Shown here in pieces: positions 35,762 to 51,500 of a stretch of 64,000 nucleotides of DNA. Position numbers and translations under genes: made by a program. Origin of the DNA: Membranipora membranacea (taxonomy: Eukaryota; Bryozoa; Gymnolaemata; Cheilostomatida; Membraniporidae); assembly GCA_914767715.1 (NCBI GenBank), contig OU612065.1:15810001-15874000 (forward strand), in the 5' to 3' direction. A model generated the notes under the pieces. The model worked only from the letters and a program-made list of their open reading frames with translations. It ran no database searches and was not told where the DNA came from. How positions within the stretch are numbered: position 1 is the first letter of the stretch; the number at the start of each line of letters is the position of its first letter.

Positions 35762-38700
35762 GTTACGTAGACTCACATTAACCTGGCAGTAAGAAAGAAT
35801 ATTTAACAGCATTGGCGGATAGTCTGTTAAGGTTAACCACCTTACTTTTGTATAATGGTTCTATATGTACAAAATGTCGTCATCAAAATTACACATGTCA
35901 TGGATTGAAACAAAATAGTTTCCTACTTACAATGATTGGGAACTAATTATGACAGAATCAAACCCCCTAAAGCCAAAGGTACGTGCCCCTGGGACATACA
36001 TGCCTGATACTCGACATTGACAAGTAAGTCCCTGGGGCCCAGCCCAAATACCTAGGCACCATGGAAAGCGAAATATTCTCTTTATTCAGTTTGAAAGCCT
36101 CCGAGTCAAATACCCGAAAGACACATTTCTGTTTTGTATAAATTTAACTAGCTCCTTGCATGAACCACCATATCCTGATTCAACTAGTGTGTTGCTGGTA
36201 CATAAGGACTGTGTTTCAGATCAGGTACAATTTTCTTCCAATACTCCAGAGGCCCATGTTGATCATCACAGCAATGAATTTCATTAACTCATTGATGACA
36301 GGGTTCTAATTTACTACACACTCTAATGTAAAACAGAGGGTGTTTCCAACTGCTATATAATACCTTGCCTATCTATATATACACAATAACCAGTGTATAA
36401 CAGAAGGAATTGGACTATTTTACTTACAGTTGAGTTACTTGCTACTATTATGCTCACATTTCCTGCTTTATTTTTGTTTATTTAAGTGAGTTAAATGAAT
36501 GAAGCTCATCATTGTCATTTAATAAAAACCTACCTAAGGCGCAAAGAGTCGGCAATGATCTTTGGTTGACAGAGTACATTCAGTTGCTGAATCCAGTTAT
36601 AATAATATTGAAAAAATTCTACTGATCAGGGAGAATTCTCCCTGTACTGATGAAACAAAATACTTATCAAGTGACCAAAATGTGGGCGTGTGTGTGAACC
36701 GGATATAACATAGTCTTCTATTTGGTTTACTGGATTTCCTTATAACCCCCGCATTTAATACTATATTGGATATTGGGCTACAGTACTCCTTTGACAGATT
36801 CATGACAGCACTACTGACTGTATCTTGTCTATGAAGCAAGTCATCCATGAAGTGTGATACTACTATAATTATTTCTGTGAACTATTATCTGAAGAAAAGG
36901 ATTTCTACTATTCATTGAATGAATGGTAAGGTGTGCGCTGTATTATATCGAAGTGATTGATCAACTGATTGTGTGTGGATGCAGATGTGCTATTTTTCTG
37001 CAAATGCATTGCTCTTTGTGCGCTGATCATTTAATTTGAGGAGATAGAAATAGAATATCAACATATATATCGTATCTATATATATGATAGAAGTAGTCTT
37101 TCTTTGAATATTCGATAGCTGGAAGTGATAGTGATAAACATAACAACATCATAGGATAGAGCTAAGAGGACAGGCAAAAAGTCTATATATTTACAATATA
37201 CACTTTGCCTACCATCTTCTATACCTTCTGCAGATAAAACACGGATAACTTAACTATCAATCTTCTAATTGTTACTTGTAAATCTCACATATCTATGACT
37301 CTGGAATCTGGATATCTATTGTTTTAAATACTCATCAGGACAGCCAGTGCGCTCTATTTTGCGGTTGTGGATCTGGAGCCTGATGTTATAGGGCTATACC
37401 TACTTACTACTTCCAGGTAAGGCAGCATTGTGCATCTTATGTATTTTACTATTTTAATTGATAACAGAAATGTTTTTTACTGGCTTTTAATTTGATGTGC
37501 CCAACTTGCCACCCGCCCTCTCTTCCATCAAGTATCGTATATATATAAACCATCTTAGTGTTGATCTGAGTGATTCCTAATACAATAGCGCTGTCACCTC
37601 ATAACTTGAGTAAGTGTCAAGCCTATGTGGGGGAGGGAGCTATATCTGTCCTTTGTTAGGTAATTGAGCTAAAGATAGAGCTGGCGTGATCGATCTTAGA
37701 TAGTTGATTTTCCATTACGGTATCGACGCTAGTTGGGCTTTAATAGTCATAGTCATTTGACAAAGTTGGTTGGTAATTTGGTCATTTGATTCTGACTCAA
37801 TCCTACGGACTTTATCCTCACTCTGGGACTGTATTAAATTTTGCTTTTGATGTAACCTGTGGCCCCTTGCCGAGTGATAACAGAAGTATAGTTTGCAGAA
37901 TATTGTTGCTTGTAATCTAAGAAGAGGGACAATTTATATTTGGTCAGTGAGCTGTTTATAAATCATAGGGTTCCTCATAGAACCGTCTGGTTCGCCGCAC
38001 ACTGCATGGACACTTTGCTACTATGAAGATCGGCTAGGAATGTTACGCATTCCCTATCTTTGCAATTTTCTCTTTGATAGCTCATACAGTCACTTCACAA
38101 AGATTTTAAACGATGAATCCCATCCACTTTAAAGTCGCTTAAGTTTTAACAGTAACAGAACTTCCTCTCGAGCCAAACAAGTATTCCGTCCAAAACGATG
38201 CAGAACCACAAAGAGGTCTAACAGCTTTTTTAACTATTTTATGACCTATCATGATAACGGTCTTGTGTATCGTACTTAGGCCTAACCGTACCTAACTGCA
38301 GTATATCCTTTTAGTTATGTATTTTTATTTTTGCAGCTACCAGTTTTTTAACCCACACTTACGTACATTCGATATCATCTCGTATACATGACTATATTGA
38401 GTATGGCAGAATGTAATACAAATACCATACCATTACTGACAATATTATCAGTTTGCTAAGAGCATAGTATAGTGCAACCCCCTTATTGCTTCTAAAAGGT
38501 GATGGCAGCACCAGCTTCTTTGGATATCTTTGATCTGAATTATTGCTGGCATGAAGTGTGTCATATTTTTATTAGCTCTGGGTGCAAATGTGCAAACATG
38601 CCATTATCACACTGCATGAGGAATGCTGATCTTATCTCATGTTTTGTATTCTTTCGACCAAAAGCAGATAGCTGATTTCTGACTAGTTGTTTCAGACGAC

Positions 38701-39524
38701 TCCATGCTGGTGTCATTCGCGTGATTTTAAACAGCTGCTGTAAATGCAGATTCACTCAGTCTTCACTGTTTAATAGAGGGATGTTTAGTTGACAGTCTAC
38801 TGTTTCAAGACTGTTTGTGTGGCTAATGAATTATGATCACTCAAGAGACACTTTTGTGAATTTGTCACTTGAATGCTTGAATGACAACATTTTAAACATT
38901 TTGGCAGAAACTTGGTGCCAAAGTTAGGCCCAGAACGCTTTTGTGGACCTTGTTTCGAATGAAAAAACCAGCTGCTGTTTTTTGAAAGTCATTGCATTCC
39001 AAAATTTATTGTGTTGTGACTCTGCATAATTTATGAAGTGCTTCTTCAAAAGCAAAGCTGGGTTTTAGCGCTACACAAACATTAATGCAGTTGTGAAGTT
39101 AGAGCAAAGTTTGACTTGAATATTGATTTATTCAGTTTAAATACAACTAAGCAGGGTATGAAATTTTTGCTGGCCACTTGAAATCAATGAATGTTTTGTT
39201 GAGGTTGCCTCTGGAGAGTACTACTTGTGGCATACCTAGAAGATTGTGTGTTTGCTTGGTTTTGCCTGGTAAGGGTTATCTGCTACGCTGCCATTGTAAA
39301 GGCATCTGTTGTTCAGTTATCACTAATGCGTCACTATGTTAATTTGTTTGTTTATAGTCCTCATTTACTAGAAGGTTTGATTCTACTACAATGTTGTTAT
39401 TGTAGTGATGCACACGTTTCAGTGCTCACATTCCCCCAGGCGGAAATAATACACAACACCTGCTGTCTTTTCAAGCTAATCAATTTGTTGTCTCTTTCAG
39501 GTTTGTTTTCCAGTATTACTGAAA
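35762..39524. other. Shared upstream region of WASH1 and IQSEC
   Basis: A 3.8-kb gap between two divergent genes. It may contain both promoters and non-coding first exons. A splice acceptor-like tctctttcag ends at 39500, so the IQSEC start exon probably begins at 39501. Short frames such as 36597-36848 (-) show no domain. A small inverted repeat (gcccctgggac / gtccctggggc) lies near 35986-36040. Confidence 0.5.
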
Positions 39525-42500
39525 ATGCTGCCAGCAGGAGGCATGATCGCTGACAAAGAACAGATCAGTGATATCATAATACAGCAGCAACACCAGATTC
39601 ACTCTTTGGCAGACGATGCGGAGAGGTTACGTAAGGAAAGAGATGAACTATTGAAAGTACTGAAGCAGATTGAGCTCAGCTCTGCTAATACATCTGGTGT
39701 TGGGATATATCCAGCTGACAGTCACTGCCTTGTACAATATGACTCTCCGGTCAGCGCTGACCGGTCTATCAATGGTAGTATGAGACGGACGTCAAGTCAA
39801 TCTCCTTCTAATGGAGTGCGGCTAGGTAGCAGCAGCAGTGGCGGCTCCTTTAGACATTCCCCTGATGTGATGGCTAACGGCACCTTACTTATGCAGGCAC
39901 CGCCCAACAGATATTCCCCTAACTTCAGGTAAGCATGTAACTAAAATGAAGATGAGAAGTAAACAATGGGCTTGGCAAGAGTATATATTGCTTGACAGTT
40001 TTGTTGGCAACGAAATATAATTTGAACCCCATGTGAAGGGCGTTACATTTTTTTACATCATCAGAGTAAACATAAGTTTATTGGTTCAGTTTTGAGGCAG
40101 ATCTGATTGCCATCTGCTGTGTGGCTTAGATTAACCTTTGAGCACAAGTCTGATTGTGATGGGACCCTGTGACGTGATCAAATGGTAAGGCTGTATCCTT
40201 ATATCCTTCCTCCCCGAGGTGATCAAATGCAGATTCCGTTTGAGGTTGATCTGGAATTCACACATTTTTTGACACTAACTTGGGACTCCAAATGTGAGAT
40301 TTGCATCCTGTAATGTCCTCCCTGCCAGCTACCATTATTTTCTCGCTGGCTGTTAGCCTACTGTTTAGGATGAGTGAATAAAGCTCATGGATAATTATGA
40401 TCAGATCAAGGGATAAACTCTTCAGTACAACGAGGTTCAAGTGTAAAATTGGTCCCAAAGATTTATTGTACAGTGATTAAGAAAAGCCTACTTGTAAGCT
40501 TTACTGGCTTTACTTGATTGTCTAAATTTGTCCCAAATGGTGTTACTGTTTGTTTTTTTTACAGCATCCCGCAAAATACTTTTGATTGCAAAAATGAATT
40601 TGGGGTGTTTTGATCTTCTCTAGAAAAGGGCACGTATGGTACCTCACATAATCTGAAATTATCGCAGTTTGGTTAGAGATCCTCTCTTATCTTATTTTAG
40701 TGCAAACAAGCCTTACAAAGTCATTCATAGGATTTTAACCTGATCACTTATCATTTTCACTTGCATGGCAATGCCTTTGTACTCATTGTCTGAGACCTGA
40801 CAATTCATTCTGACCATATGCTCAGGGATTCAGGTCTCTAACATTCATAGGCGGGAATATCAGGGAGCACCTGCCTTAAACTTAGAAAGCTAATTTCACA
40901 TGATCTCATTCAGAAGGATTTGGTGGAATTGATATGACTTTAGTCAGAATATCATGTGGTATGAAATTAAGTTGTGGCAACAGCTTGATGGGCTTTGTTC
41001 GTCAAGAGGAACATATATTTTGAGGTTGATTTATATATATTTAAACTGTAATATATATAACATATCCTTGTCAAACCCAGCTTTACTTTTAATTAATGAT
41101 TTCATTTAGCTGTAATCACTCTCTAATGTTCATCCCACTTATTAAACGCCCTGACATTGATCAATTTTCCATTCTCAAACTTTTGGGAAAAAGTGTTTAG
41201 CCCAGGCCTACATGGTTTTGGATTTAAATTTTATTGCTTCTGAGAATCTATTGCTGCATGCTATAATTACTTCATGCTGTGACCTCAATTTCTTGCAATT
41301 GCCCTCCCCTGATTGCTGTCATATGTTCATCATCTGTCATCACAAAGTGGGTCGCAAGGTGCTCTACCCTTTCTAGATCTATATCTGTGTATAAAGATGC
41401 TGTAGTATTTTGATCATTTGCTTCACTTGATTGGATAATTGGCTGAGGCAGCACACTAATGAGCTCTCCGTGTTCTATTCAATGGTTACTTACCTAATAT
41501 CCTTAGTGAGAATTACTCTCCTTTGTGCTTGAGAGCTTACTTTATTTTTCATTCACTACATTTGGCTGGATCGGGAGCTGCAAGACATCGTCGCTAACAG
41601 AAAAGTGCAATTTAGCTTTTTGTGAGTCTATAATAATTGCCTCAGGAGAAATACTAGCTGCTGTCAGAATTGCTCTAATCTGTTTTTGATTGAGCTGTTT
41701 AGTTTGACCTCTGTTCAAGCAACTAGTGAACAATATATACTTTTATTCATGGATAAGTTCAGGTTGGTTTTTGCTGAGGGTGGTCGTTTTTAGCAAGCAA
41801 CCTTAGCTATTTACTATTTGTGTGCTGGTAAGATTATGAAGGGTAGAGAACTAACTTGATGTTTGTTGTGGTGTCTAGCTTCAATTTACGTTCAGTTTTG
41901 TGGTGATTTTGGTTTTTAATTGCTTCAATAGCTTGCTATTATTCTACTGGAGTGCTTCTTGGCACACTTTATTGTGCTTGCGGATATATCAACAAACCTT
42001 GTGCCCATGTCAATTATCGGTTTTCACCTGCGTTGAACCCGATGAAATGGGCTATATTTAAATGCTGTACAGTAATCCTGCTTTTCTGATTTGGTGTGAC
42101 ATTATTTATTTTCTCTGGTGTCAGCAGTATAATGCTGTGACATGGCATACAATCCCTTACAGACAGTCACATTGTCCATTGTTGTCACTTGGCCTCACTG
42201 ATATTATCGGCTCCTTTCATCTCAGCTACTTTTCTTTCAAATTTGCATCGTCTGTGTGAGAAATCGTTAATGGGAATCACTCATCTTGAATTGATGAAAT
42301 CAGTTGAACTTATTCACAGTTGCTGTAATTGTAAATTTCAGTTATTGGCATCATGTCACTAGCCTCTTTCGGGTTTACATATGTGAGAAAAAATCTATAA
42401 AAGCTCCCAAGCGCTGCTGAGTGTATGCTGATGCACATAGTCTGTATACTAGCTCGTTCATGCAATGAAAAACAAGCTTCAGACTTGATATAAATGTCCC

Positions 42501-45500
42501 AAAAATCAATTCATTCAATATCCTCCAACTCACGAGTATTGGCAGCACAGCACTTAGTACCCAACTTGTGTCAGCTTGGATAAAACTGTTGTACTTTGCA
42601 CACAGCTGTGATAAGTAGGTGAAACTGGCTTTTTGTTTACAGCGAACCTTATCAAAGATCAGCGATTATAAACGGCAGCCATTTACATCAATCATCGGAC
42701 AGCAGCATGGCTCACAACAGCTTCAGCCGACCTAGCATCACTCGTCAGAGGTCATTCAAGAGATCAAAGAACAACTCTGAGAGCAGGGACAATTCACAGT
42801 TACATTATCTAGATCACAGCCGCGAAGTTAGACCAGGCTATGAACTCTCTATGGATTTACGGAACAAGCAGGTAGAATTACTGGAAAAGAAATACAGCGG
42901 TGGTACACTCCGCACGCAGCACGCCGCAGAGATCATACAGTATAATTTCCGTCAGTACACTCTCTCCAAGAACTTTGAGCGTCTGAAAAACACCAAAGAT
43001 GATTTGCGCGCACAAAGGATAATGTCTGACATTTCCTCTGACAAGGACTCTGTATGGAGCGATGTAACAATAGGTACCACAGCAACGACACCCAGTCAAC
43101 TGTCTCCAAATGTTAATCAGAGGCAGACATTTCATGACTATGGAGCTATTCCAGTGGTGTCACAACCACAACCCTATGTGCCTATTGATGTTATGGATGA
43201 ATCACTGGACTCTGACCAAACACTAGCATCATGTAACTCAGTAATCATAGGCGAAGTGGCTCCACGAACCCTCGCACAGATCCCTAACTACCATAAAGAC
43301 AGTAATGATAATCTGGCTGCCTCAGCCTCCAGCCACCTCAAGCATCAAGATCCAAGGATGCTCTCGAAGCTGCAGGACAGTCAGATCTCATCGTCCAATG
43401 AGCTGATCTGTAGTTGCCAATCTTCAGACAGCGGGGAGACGGGGAGTATAGGTAGTAATGGGGATGCTAATAGCTACACTAGAAATCAGTATGTTAATGA
43501 CTCCAGATTAGGAAATGTCAGACTACAGTTCAATAAATGCACTGATAAAGAGCGGAAGAGACAATACAGAATTGGACTGAATCTCTTTAATAAGTAAGTT
43601 AAATGTCTCTTCATCTAGCACTGACACCATTCATCATAAGAGTGTATATGACCTGTATCCTCATCAAAGTATTGTTGCCCTTAGGCATGTATTATGCGCA
43701 TTGCGCCATTGGTTGTTTGTAGCAAGTAATGAAAGCCTGGCTCAAACAAATGCATGCACACAGTTTGTAATTTTGATACGGGTAATTATGTCAGTTTTCA
43801 TTAGTGGCAGCATTTTGTACACAAGTCTTATCATGAAGGCAAATAGTCAGCGGCTGGCCTGTTGTTTACCAGCTAGATGGGTCATTGATTAATGGCTGGA
43901 GATGCTGAAGGAAGGGAAGCCAGACATGCATAAACATAAGCTGCGTAAAATGCTTTCATAAGAGTCCCTACTGGCCAATTTACTACCAGGCCACTACTAA
44001 TCATTGCAGCATTGTACTCCCCACTCTTGTCCAGGTATTTTGTAGTACAATAGACCTAATTATCTAATCATAGCTTTATCTTCTTTTTGCAGAAAATCCG
44101 AACAAGGCATAAAGTATTTGATGGAGCAAAGGTTCCTTGAGAACTCCTCTAAAGCTGTCGCTAAGTTCCTGTTACAGCGCAAAGGGCTCAGCAAACAGAT
44201 GATTGGAGACTACCTCGGCAACTTACAGAGCTCTTTCAATCAAGACGTACTTCTGTGAGGCTCTAAATTGTCCCTAGATAATTGGATTAATAATGAATGA
44301 AATTCCTAGTTCATAGGCAACCCAATTGAAGTGGCTGTCATTTGAGCCCGTAATGAGCTCGGAAAGCCCATAAATTTGTCAACTTTATTGTTGTGGCAAT
44401 TAGCAATGAGAATGATGCGAAGCTGCTGTGATACTGGATGCCACTTCAAGCTGATTCATTTCGCTGCAACAGCTTGTAACAATGGCCTTTGAAGGATAAT
44501 ATTTGCAGGAAGTTTTCCCTGTGAAGCTCACAACTTGAGCACTGGCATGTTTGCTATTCCACAACCCAAGGATAGGCGGACATGACTTACTGAATAAGAT
44601 ATGTGATGCAGCTATTAATATCCACTGTACTGAATACTGGTGGAATTTATACTTGACAGGCTGTTTTTACAAGGATGAAGGAAACTTACATATAATGATC
44701 ATTAGCCATTTTTTATGAATTTGATGATAAGGTTCTCAGCTGATTTCCTTGATTTATATCAGTGATGTTAGAGCAAGTCTCATCACTCACAGCAATGTGG
44801 GTTGAGTTCCTGATCTTATCACGTTTTTATTACGCATAATTGTTGTACTTGCAGGTGTATCTGCCAAGACCTAGAATTTGCTGGTATTCCAATCGATCAA
44901 GCTCTCAGACAACTCATCGGCCACTTTAGGTTACCTGTAAGTATCCTTGCTGTTTTATCCAATTTACATGCGAAAGTGCAGCTAGACCAATTTGAGTTAA
45001 AATGCACGATCTTCTTGAAGCCAATCATCTCACTGGGGAAACCCTAGTAATGCAAACTACAGATGGCAGTATGTGTTATTTAGTCACAACCCAGTAAAAA
45101 AACACTAAGAACTTATGTCAGTCAGAGGAAGACTTACATCACAACAAAGGCAGAGCCCAGATTTTGATTACTAACTTGAGTACATCTATCAAACAAACTG
45201 ATGGTGTATCAAGTACGTCATGCGGTGAAATGCCAGGTTTTGTTGTGGGTTGTTAGTGCGTTGGAATGAAGAATTGAGTTGAAAGATTTTAGTTTTGTTG
45301 TTGATTTTGGCAGTATTGCAATAAAGACCACAGCGGGAGATTGACAAAGCCTCATCTTAGGTACAAAATTATGTGTACGCTGGGAATAATATATACCCAA
45401 TGCTCCACGATTAGTTTCAATATGGGATTAATGTGATGTAGATGTATAGGTTAATAGCAAGGTTTCCTTCATCACATGCTAATGTTTACCAGATGGTGAC

Positions 45501-48500
45501 ATCCAAATTAGAAGCCGTTTTTTTTATCCAGGGTTGTAAGTAATAAAAGGTTAATAATTCGGAAGTATGCTCTGCGTTTAATTATGAGAGAGGTATAATT
45601 TAAATGTCATCATTACCAGCTCCATTCTGAATACCAGTGGCCACTGCTGAAAATATTTGGAAGCCTTAAAATTGGCTAGATTTTTCGACACCAATTATCC
45701 CAAGTATTTCAAATCTCATTTAGTTGCGTCAATGCTTTACGGTAATTCTGTAAATCTTCGTGTTTCTTCGCATACTTGAACATCATGAAAGTCCCTAAAA
45801 ATGAAGCTTCTGAGAAAAGGCAATGCTCGCCATTCCTCATAATCAGTGACTTGCATATCAAGTAGTAGATGGGAACGCTTAGGGAATTGTGGCAGGTGGC
45901 TAGTAGCAGCCATTGGGGGCACTTTAGGACCACAGAATCAAAGTCAAGTCAAAGTCATTGATTGATAGAAACTTCTGTCATCCTGTACCTAGGTGTAGTA
46001 ATTGAATATTCATATATCAAAGGGACACAGGACAACAAGTAAATGATCTCTATGTTTGCTTACAGGGATAGCCAGGTGACAAAATCTCAAAAGATAACAC
46101 AAGTCAACCAAATTTTGGCTCATGTTGTGTAAAGTTATTCTTCCTTTCAATGAAAGCAAAGATTGTGTCAATATTATTGATATAATAAAAAATCTCATTT
46201 CCAAATAGACCTACGAATCCATCAAATTCAATATCCTCAGAAGAAAGGTGCACCAAGATTCCTGTCTTGCCAACGTAGTTCACAAGTACTTGCTATTTCC
46301 ACATTCAGTTCAGCTTGGTGCCTCAAGAGGTGTTAGGAGTTATGAAGTGGAATTAAAATTGGTGAAAGTGTATCAATTACTCCCTTATGCCAAGGCCTCA
46401 AGAGCCCGTTACACAATGTCCTGATTTGCCTTGCTAGGCTAGCTATTGGAGAAATAAAACAACACCGCAAGTAGCTGGTCCCTGGTCCCGTGCCAAAGCT
46501 TGCAGCCGTGCTTGTGTGTGTGAAATAATTATTGGTCTAATTGTTAAACCTTTGTATCACCAATAGTCATTTAATGACAAGGTACGTGTGGTGTAGCCAT
46601 ACAAGGCACCGTTACTCTCCACCTCAGTAAGACCTGTTGGGAAGAGATGAAAGAATTTTTCTGTTTTAGCAACACCAGTTTTTAAATTATTAATTTTGAG
46701 ATGGTACATTCATGTCCAATGATTTTTGTCTATTAATTGTAAATAGTAGAACTAAATGAGAAATAACCCTGAAGACGACTTAGCGACGTAAAAAAATACA
46801 TAATAGCTTGATTTGTTTTGCAGGGTGAGGCACAGAAGATTGAGAGAATCATAGAGAGGTTTGCGCAGAGGTACTGTGTATGTAACCCTCACTTTATCAA
46901 CCAATTCAACACAGTCGATACTGTATTTCTATTGGCCTTTGCAATCATCATGCTGAACACCGACCTACACAATCCCAACATCAAAGCGTCTCGTAAAATG
47001 AAACTAGAGGCATTCATCAAAAATCTCAAAGGTGAGACATTGTGTGTAGTTCTCTGTACCAATGCTGGTACAATGTGTCCACTAGACTGGGGCACTGGGT
47101 GCTGCGCGATATGTCTGTGTTCGTGTCAAACACTCCTGCCTGTCTTGTCAACCTTAGTCACTTTGTGAGGCTCATTGCATTGCTAAGGTCGCATCTCCAT
47201 GACACCGCGCCACCATCGGTCAGTTATGTATTCTGATTAAACTTGATAGTGTCTCCGACGAGATTTCACCAGAACCAATCATTATAACAGATTATCTACA
47301 GATGTTTTAAAGTTTGTCTGTAATTCTGACTTATGTCAATTGCACAAGAATGTATGTCACTGGTTTACCTGGATAAGATTGTGCAGCATACCTGTAATTT
47401 ACGCTCAAACCAATCAATAATTTGCATCGTAAACTTGCAATAGAACATGTCAAGACGTGGTAATATCAGTTCAGTATCAAACCTCTTTTGAACACCAGAA
47501 TTATCAATACTTAATTTATGTATTCTTATATGTGGATGCTAATTTCCTTGTTCTAATTAACTTTATTTACACTAAACAGATGGTCTGGTCTGGTTGGCTG
47601 GTTTCATATCCAGTCTTCCTTCAACAACAAGAAAGTGCCATGCACCATAAATAATTAAAATTCAATTCGATTTGTTAGATATGTCTGCCGTTTCCCTTTG
47701 GTTACGTCAATTCTTGGAAATGGTAGCTAGGCACTGTACAATAGTTGGCCTCCCTTACCTATGTACTCATAATATTGATAGGTTACCCTCTTCCTCAAAT
47801 GTCATATTTTATTGTTATGGCCAGCTCATTGACACCATGCCACTAATAAAATTAGTATTGATACTGCCCTGCCCTACAGTCATTCACTGCCCTTCTCAGA
47901 CCATTGACTTCTTATCGCCTGACAAAGTTAGGCTCCGAGGGAAGGGGAGTCCTAGTGGTCAAGTCTGTGTTGTTAACCCCCGGCCGAGCCCCTTACACCA
48001 TGTTATTGTCCTACAGTGTATAAATAACATTTATTGATACTGTTTCCAAGATTCACATATGCCTACCCACTAAACATACCTAGTTTGTTACTGTTGGCGA
48101 TCATGCCATTTCCTATGATTGTTTAACTTGTGTATGAGCTGTTGTTTTTGCTGACCTAATCGATAGGAAACAATTTCGTTGCTCTTATGTTGCAAAATAA
48201 AAACTAAGCCTCTAAATAAATCACTTAGCATGATTTATTCAGTTTCTAACCACATAGAGAAAGTCCTCTAAATAATGATTATTTCATTTTTTTGCCCATT
48301 TTTAACTTAGGCACATAACTCATGCAAATTAACGCATGTTTTGATTTGATTGACAGGGATTGATCGAGGTGCTGATGTTCCTGTTGATATGTTGACGAGA
48401 ATATACGAGCGAATAAGCAGACAGGAGCTGAAATCAGGCGCAGATCACACCACGCAAGTCAGGAAAGTCGAGGAGACCATGATCGGAAAACTCCCTGTAA

Positions 48501-51500
48501 GTATGGGCTGATAATATGAAGCCCAGTTAGTCACCATACACAATTTCAAAAACATGAGGCAGTATTTTAAAACAACTATTGGATTTTGGGAGTTTTTAAT
48601 AACGTGGTGATGGTATGTGAGTGGACAACTCCCACCATTTCAACACGGTTTTAACTGCAGTCATTTATAATATTATTTGGCTGCCAATATAACATACTAA
48701 GAAACGTGATGGGATCTGGACAAAACATCTTTTTGCTGCCAAACTCTACATTGCATAGACCACTGTATAAACACGTAATCAAAGTGACCACACAATATGG
48801 TACCACTTAGTTACTGAGTCACCCTAACTCAATCCCCGATCTGGTGATAAGAATATGGGCTTGTTATCTTTGTTATCGAGCTGTCAGGTCACTGTCTGTC
48901 TGTTCTGTTTTTGTGATTTATCTCTATTGTCTGTGTTATTTGTAGCAACTGGTTGTGCCACATAGGAGACTGGTGTGTTACTGTCGACTGTATGAGATTC
49001 AGGATCCTACTAAGAAGGAAAGACTGGGTCTACATCAGCGCGAAGTGTTCCTATTTAATGACCTCCTAGTTGTAAGTCATACATTTTTGTCTTGCCTGTA
49101 TGTCATTAGATCAAGTTTAATCCAATTGCCTGCATTCCAGTTGCTCCCTTTCACTGATCAATTCGCAGGATCAGGAGCAACTCCAAATGCGGGCAAATGG
49201 ACCAACCTTGGTCTAGATTGTCATTCATCAGTTGCCCAGCACAGAAACTGAAATCAATTTAACTAGGCACACTATGGACATGGGGGCCTTAATAACATTT
49301 ACTGTTTAATCTTATCTATTGATGCATATTGCAACTGACTGTAATCAAGGTATTCTCTGTCAAATTTAATTCTGGCAGATAATTATCTGCATAGGCCCAA
49401 ATTAAAGACTTGATTGAAAGTTGTTGATCCTGGGACCGGAAATTAAAGTGACTGTTATCATTTATTACAAAGCCCAATCTGACAACAATTTTACAGCTGC
49501 AATTAGCCGTTTATTGTTTGATTGTGTCGAAATGGGGCCCACAATAGGAACAATCAAATTACATTATCATCAATGTCTTAGGTTTCTGCCTTCTAATCAG
49601 GGGATTCATGTTGTGGCAGTGCACATAATTGTTAGGTGCTCGTATGTCAGATTAAACATTACTGTCCGGTTCATTGCTACATTTCTATCTCTGTCTCTGA
49701 CTCAATTTCATTGCTCAGCTGTTATGGGGTAGTTTGGATCAATGTATTCGAGTGCAGACTTATTTGGAATTTTTTGTTTTGCAAATAACTGGATACAAAA
49801 GTTTCCAAATCCAACAGTAGTAATGCCCTTGCATCATGCCCACTAACATATACACATCTTCCTCTGCGATCCCCACATACTATCTTTATCATAATGTTTG
49901 TCTGTTGCACAATATAAATATTGACTGAGAATCCATCATCACATATATCACTTAATATTACCTAAATCTTATTCTAAGATGAATTGATGGCATCAATATG
50001 GTTTCACATTACTCGCACTTAGAATGTTTACTGAAATCACATTGGCACATCTGCGCTGCTTCCCTGTCAATGTACATTCTTCACTTTACTGGTATTTTTT
50101 CAGATTACCAAAATATTTGCCAAGAAGAAAAACAGCATAACGTATTCCTACAGACAGAGTGTCTCACTAAATGACATTATAGTGCAGTGCTTTGAGACAG
50201 AGTGTAAGTAGAATACTCTTATGTTCATCATTGTTGGCCATCTTTATTATTAATAATACCCTTGACTATCCAACAGCGCTGCTGTGTTATGACAGATTAT
50301 GTATTATGATCTGTATGACCTGGTTGTTTGCCCTAGAGGTATTTTATTAAGGCGACAGGTAATGACATTGTGACCTCTCTGAATCCACTCACCTTATTCA
50401 GAGTGTACTTTCAATCAATCTTTAACTGTGTTGATGAATGGTACCTGGCGCTGTTAAAAGCTTGATGATTTTGTAGGTACCTGGCCCATAATAACATAGT
50501 AGTCACATACCAGTAATTGGGTGTTTGGAATCATCAAAGTATATAGTTTGCACTGTGATGGTGTTAAGAAATTCACTCCTAAAGTGTTGATGTGATTGGC
50601 GAGCTGTGATATATTTTGCAGTGCAAACAGTTTCAATCTCTTAAGTTGTCCATTGTCAAGGCGCCAATAAGTATGAGTCAGTTTGAAAACAAACAACATC
50701 ATCTGCAATGCAGATATTTACTGATCAACAGATCATGATCAACAATCAGCCACATTTCATATGCATGCTTTGAAAGCAAATCTTTGGTATCTGAGATATA
50801 AATAAATCCTTACTCAGGTGGGATAGGCATTTGCCTCGTACTATTTAGCATAATCAATAGCTTTTTATAGATTTACCTCACCATGTGTGTCATGCTTGAA
50901 AGGCACGGTTCACATCAGGTCAAACTGTATATAACTGTACAATAATTGTACAAAAACTGAATAAAACATTCAAACTGTACTGAACATCAGTTCACACTGT
51001 ATAATAATTTTGCTTACTTTGTTTTTTATTGACAGATTACCCCAATGGTATAAAACTGATGTCACGACTCGATCATATGCCTGTGCTGTTCTTCAACGCC
51101 AGAAACGATCACGATAGAGAGAAATTTGTTGACGATTTGAAAGAATCTATAGCGGAGGTATAGCTTAATTATTGTTTAGATCGAGGTGTCTAATTTCAGT
51201 GACATCTTAAGAAAGAATTTATGGCAGATTTGGCAATACAGCTTGAAAACTCATAGTTAAAGTGGAATCACAGTGAAGGGTGTGTTTAACTGGTGAGGAC
51301 GCTCTCTCTACTTGATAGTTTGTTTTGTTTGATAAGAGTGTCAAACCCCCCAGGCATGCAGTGCACAAAATGTCACTCATTCCAAAAAGTCTCATGAAAT
51401 GTTGACATGACACGGTAGCTGACTTACCAGGCAAGGTGGACATAGTATCTCGACCTCCTAAACTAAAAATACATTTTAAGATTTATATTTAGTATCATGA

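Noticed and set aside
36597-36848. 83-codon minus-strand frame upstream of WASH1
   Set aside because: No similarity to the WASH N-terminus and no donor that links it in phase to the exon starting at 35782.
45709-45933. Two overlapping minus-strand frames in an IQSEC intron
   Set aside because: No domain, no flanking splice signals of quality, and lengths typical of chance.
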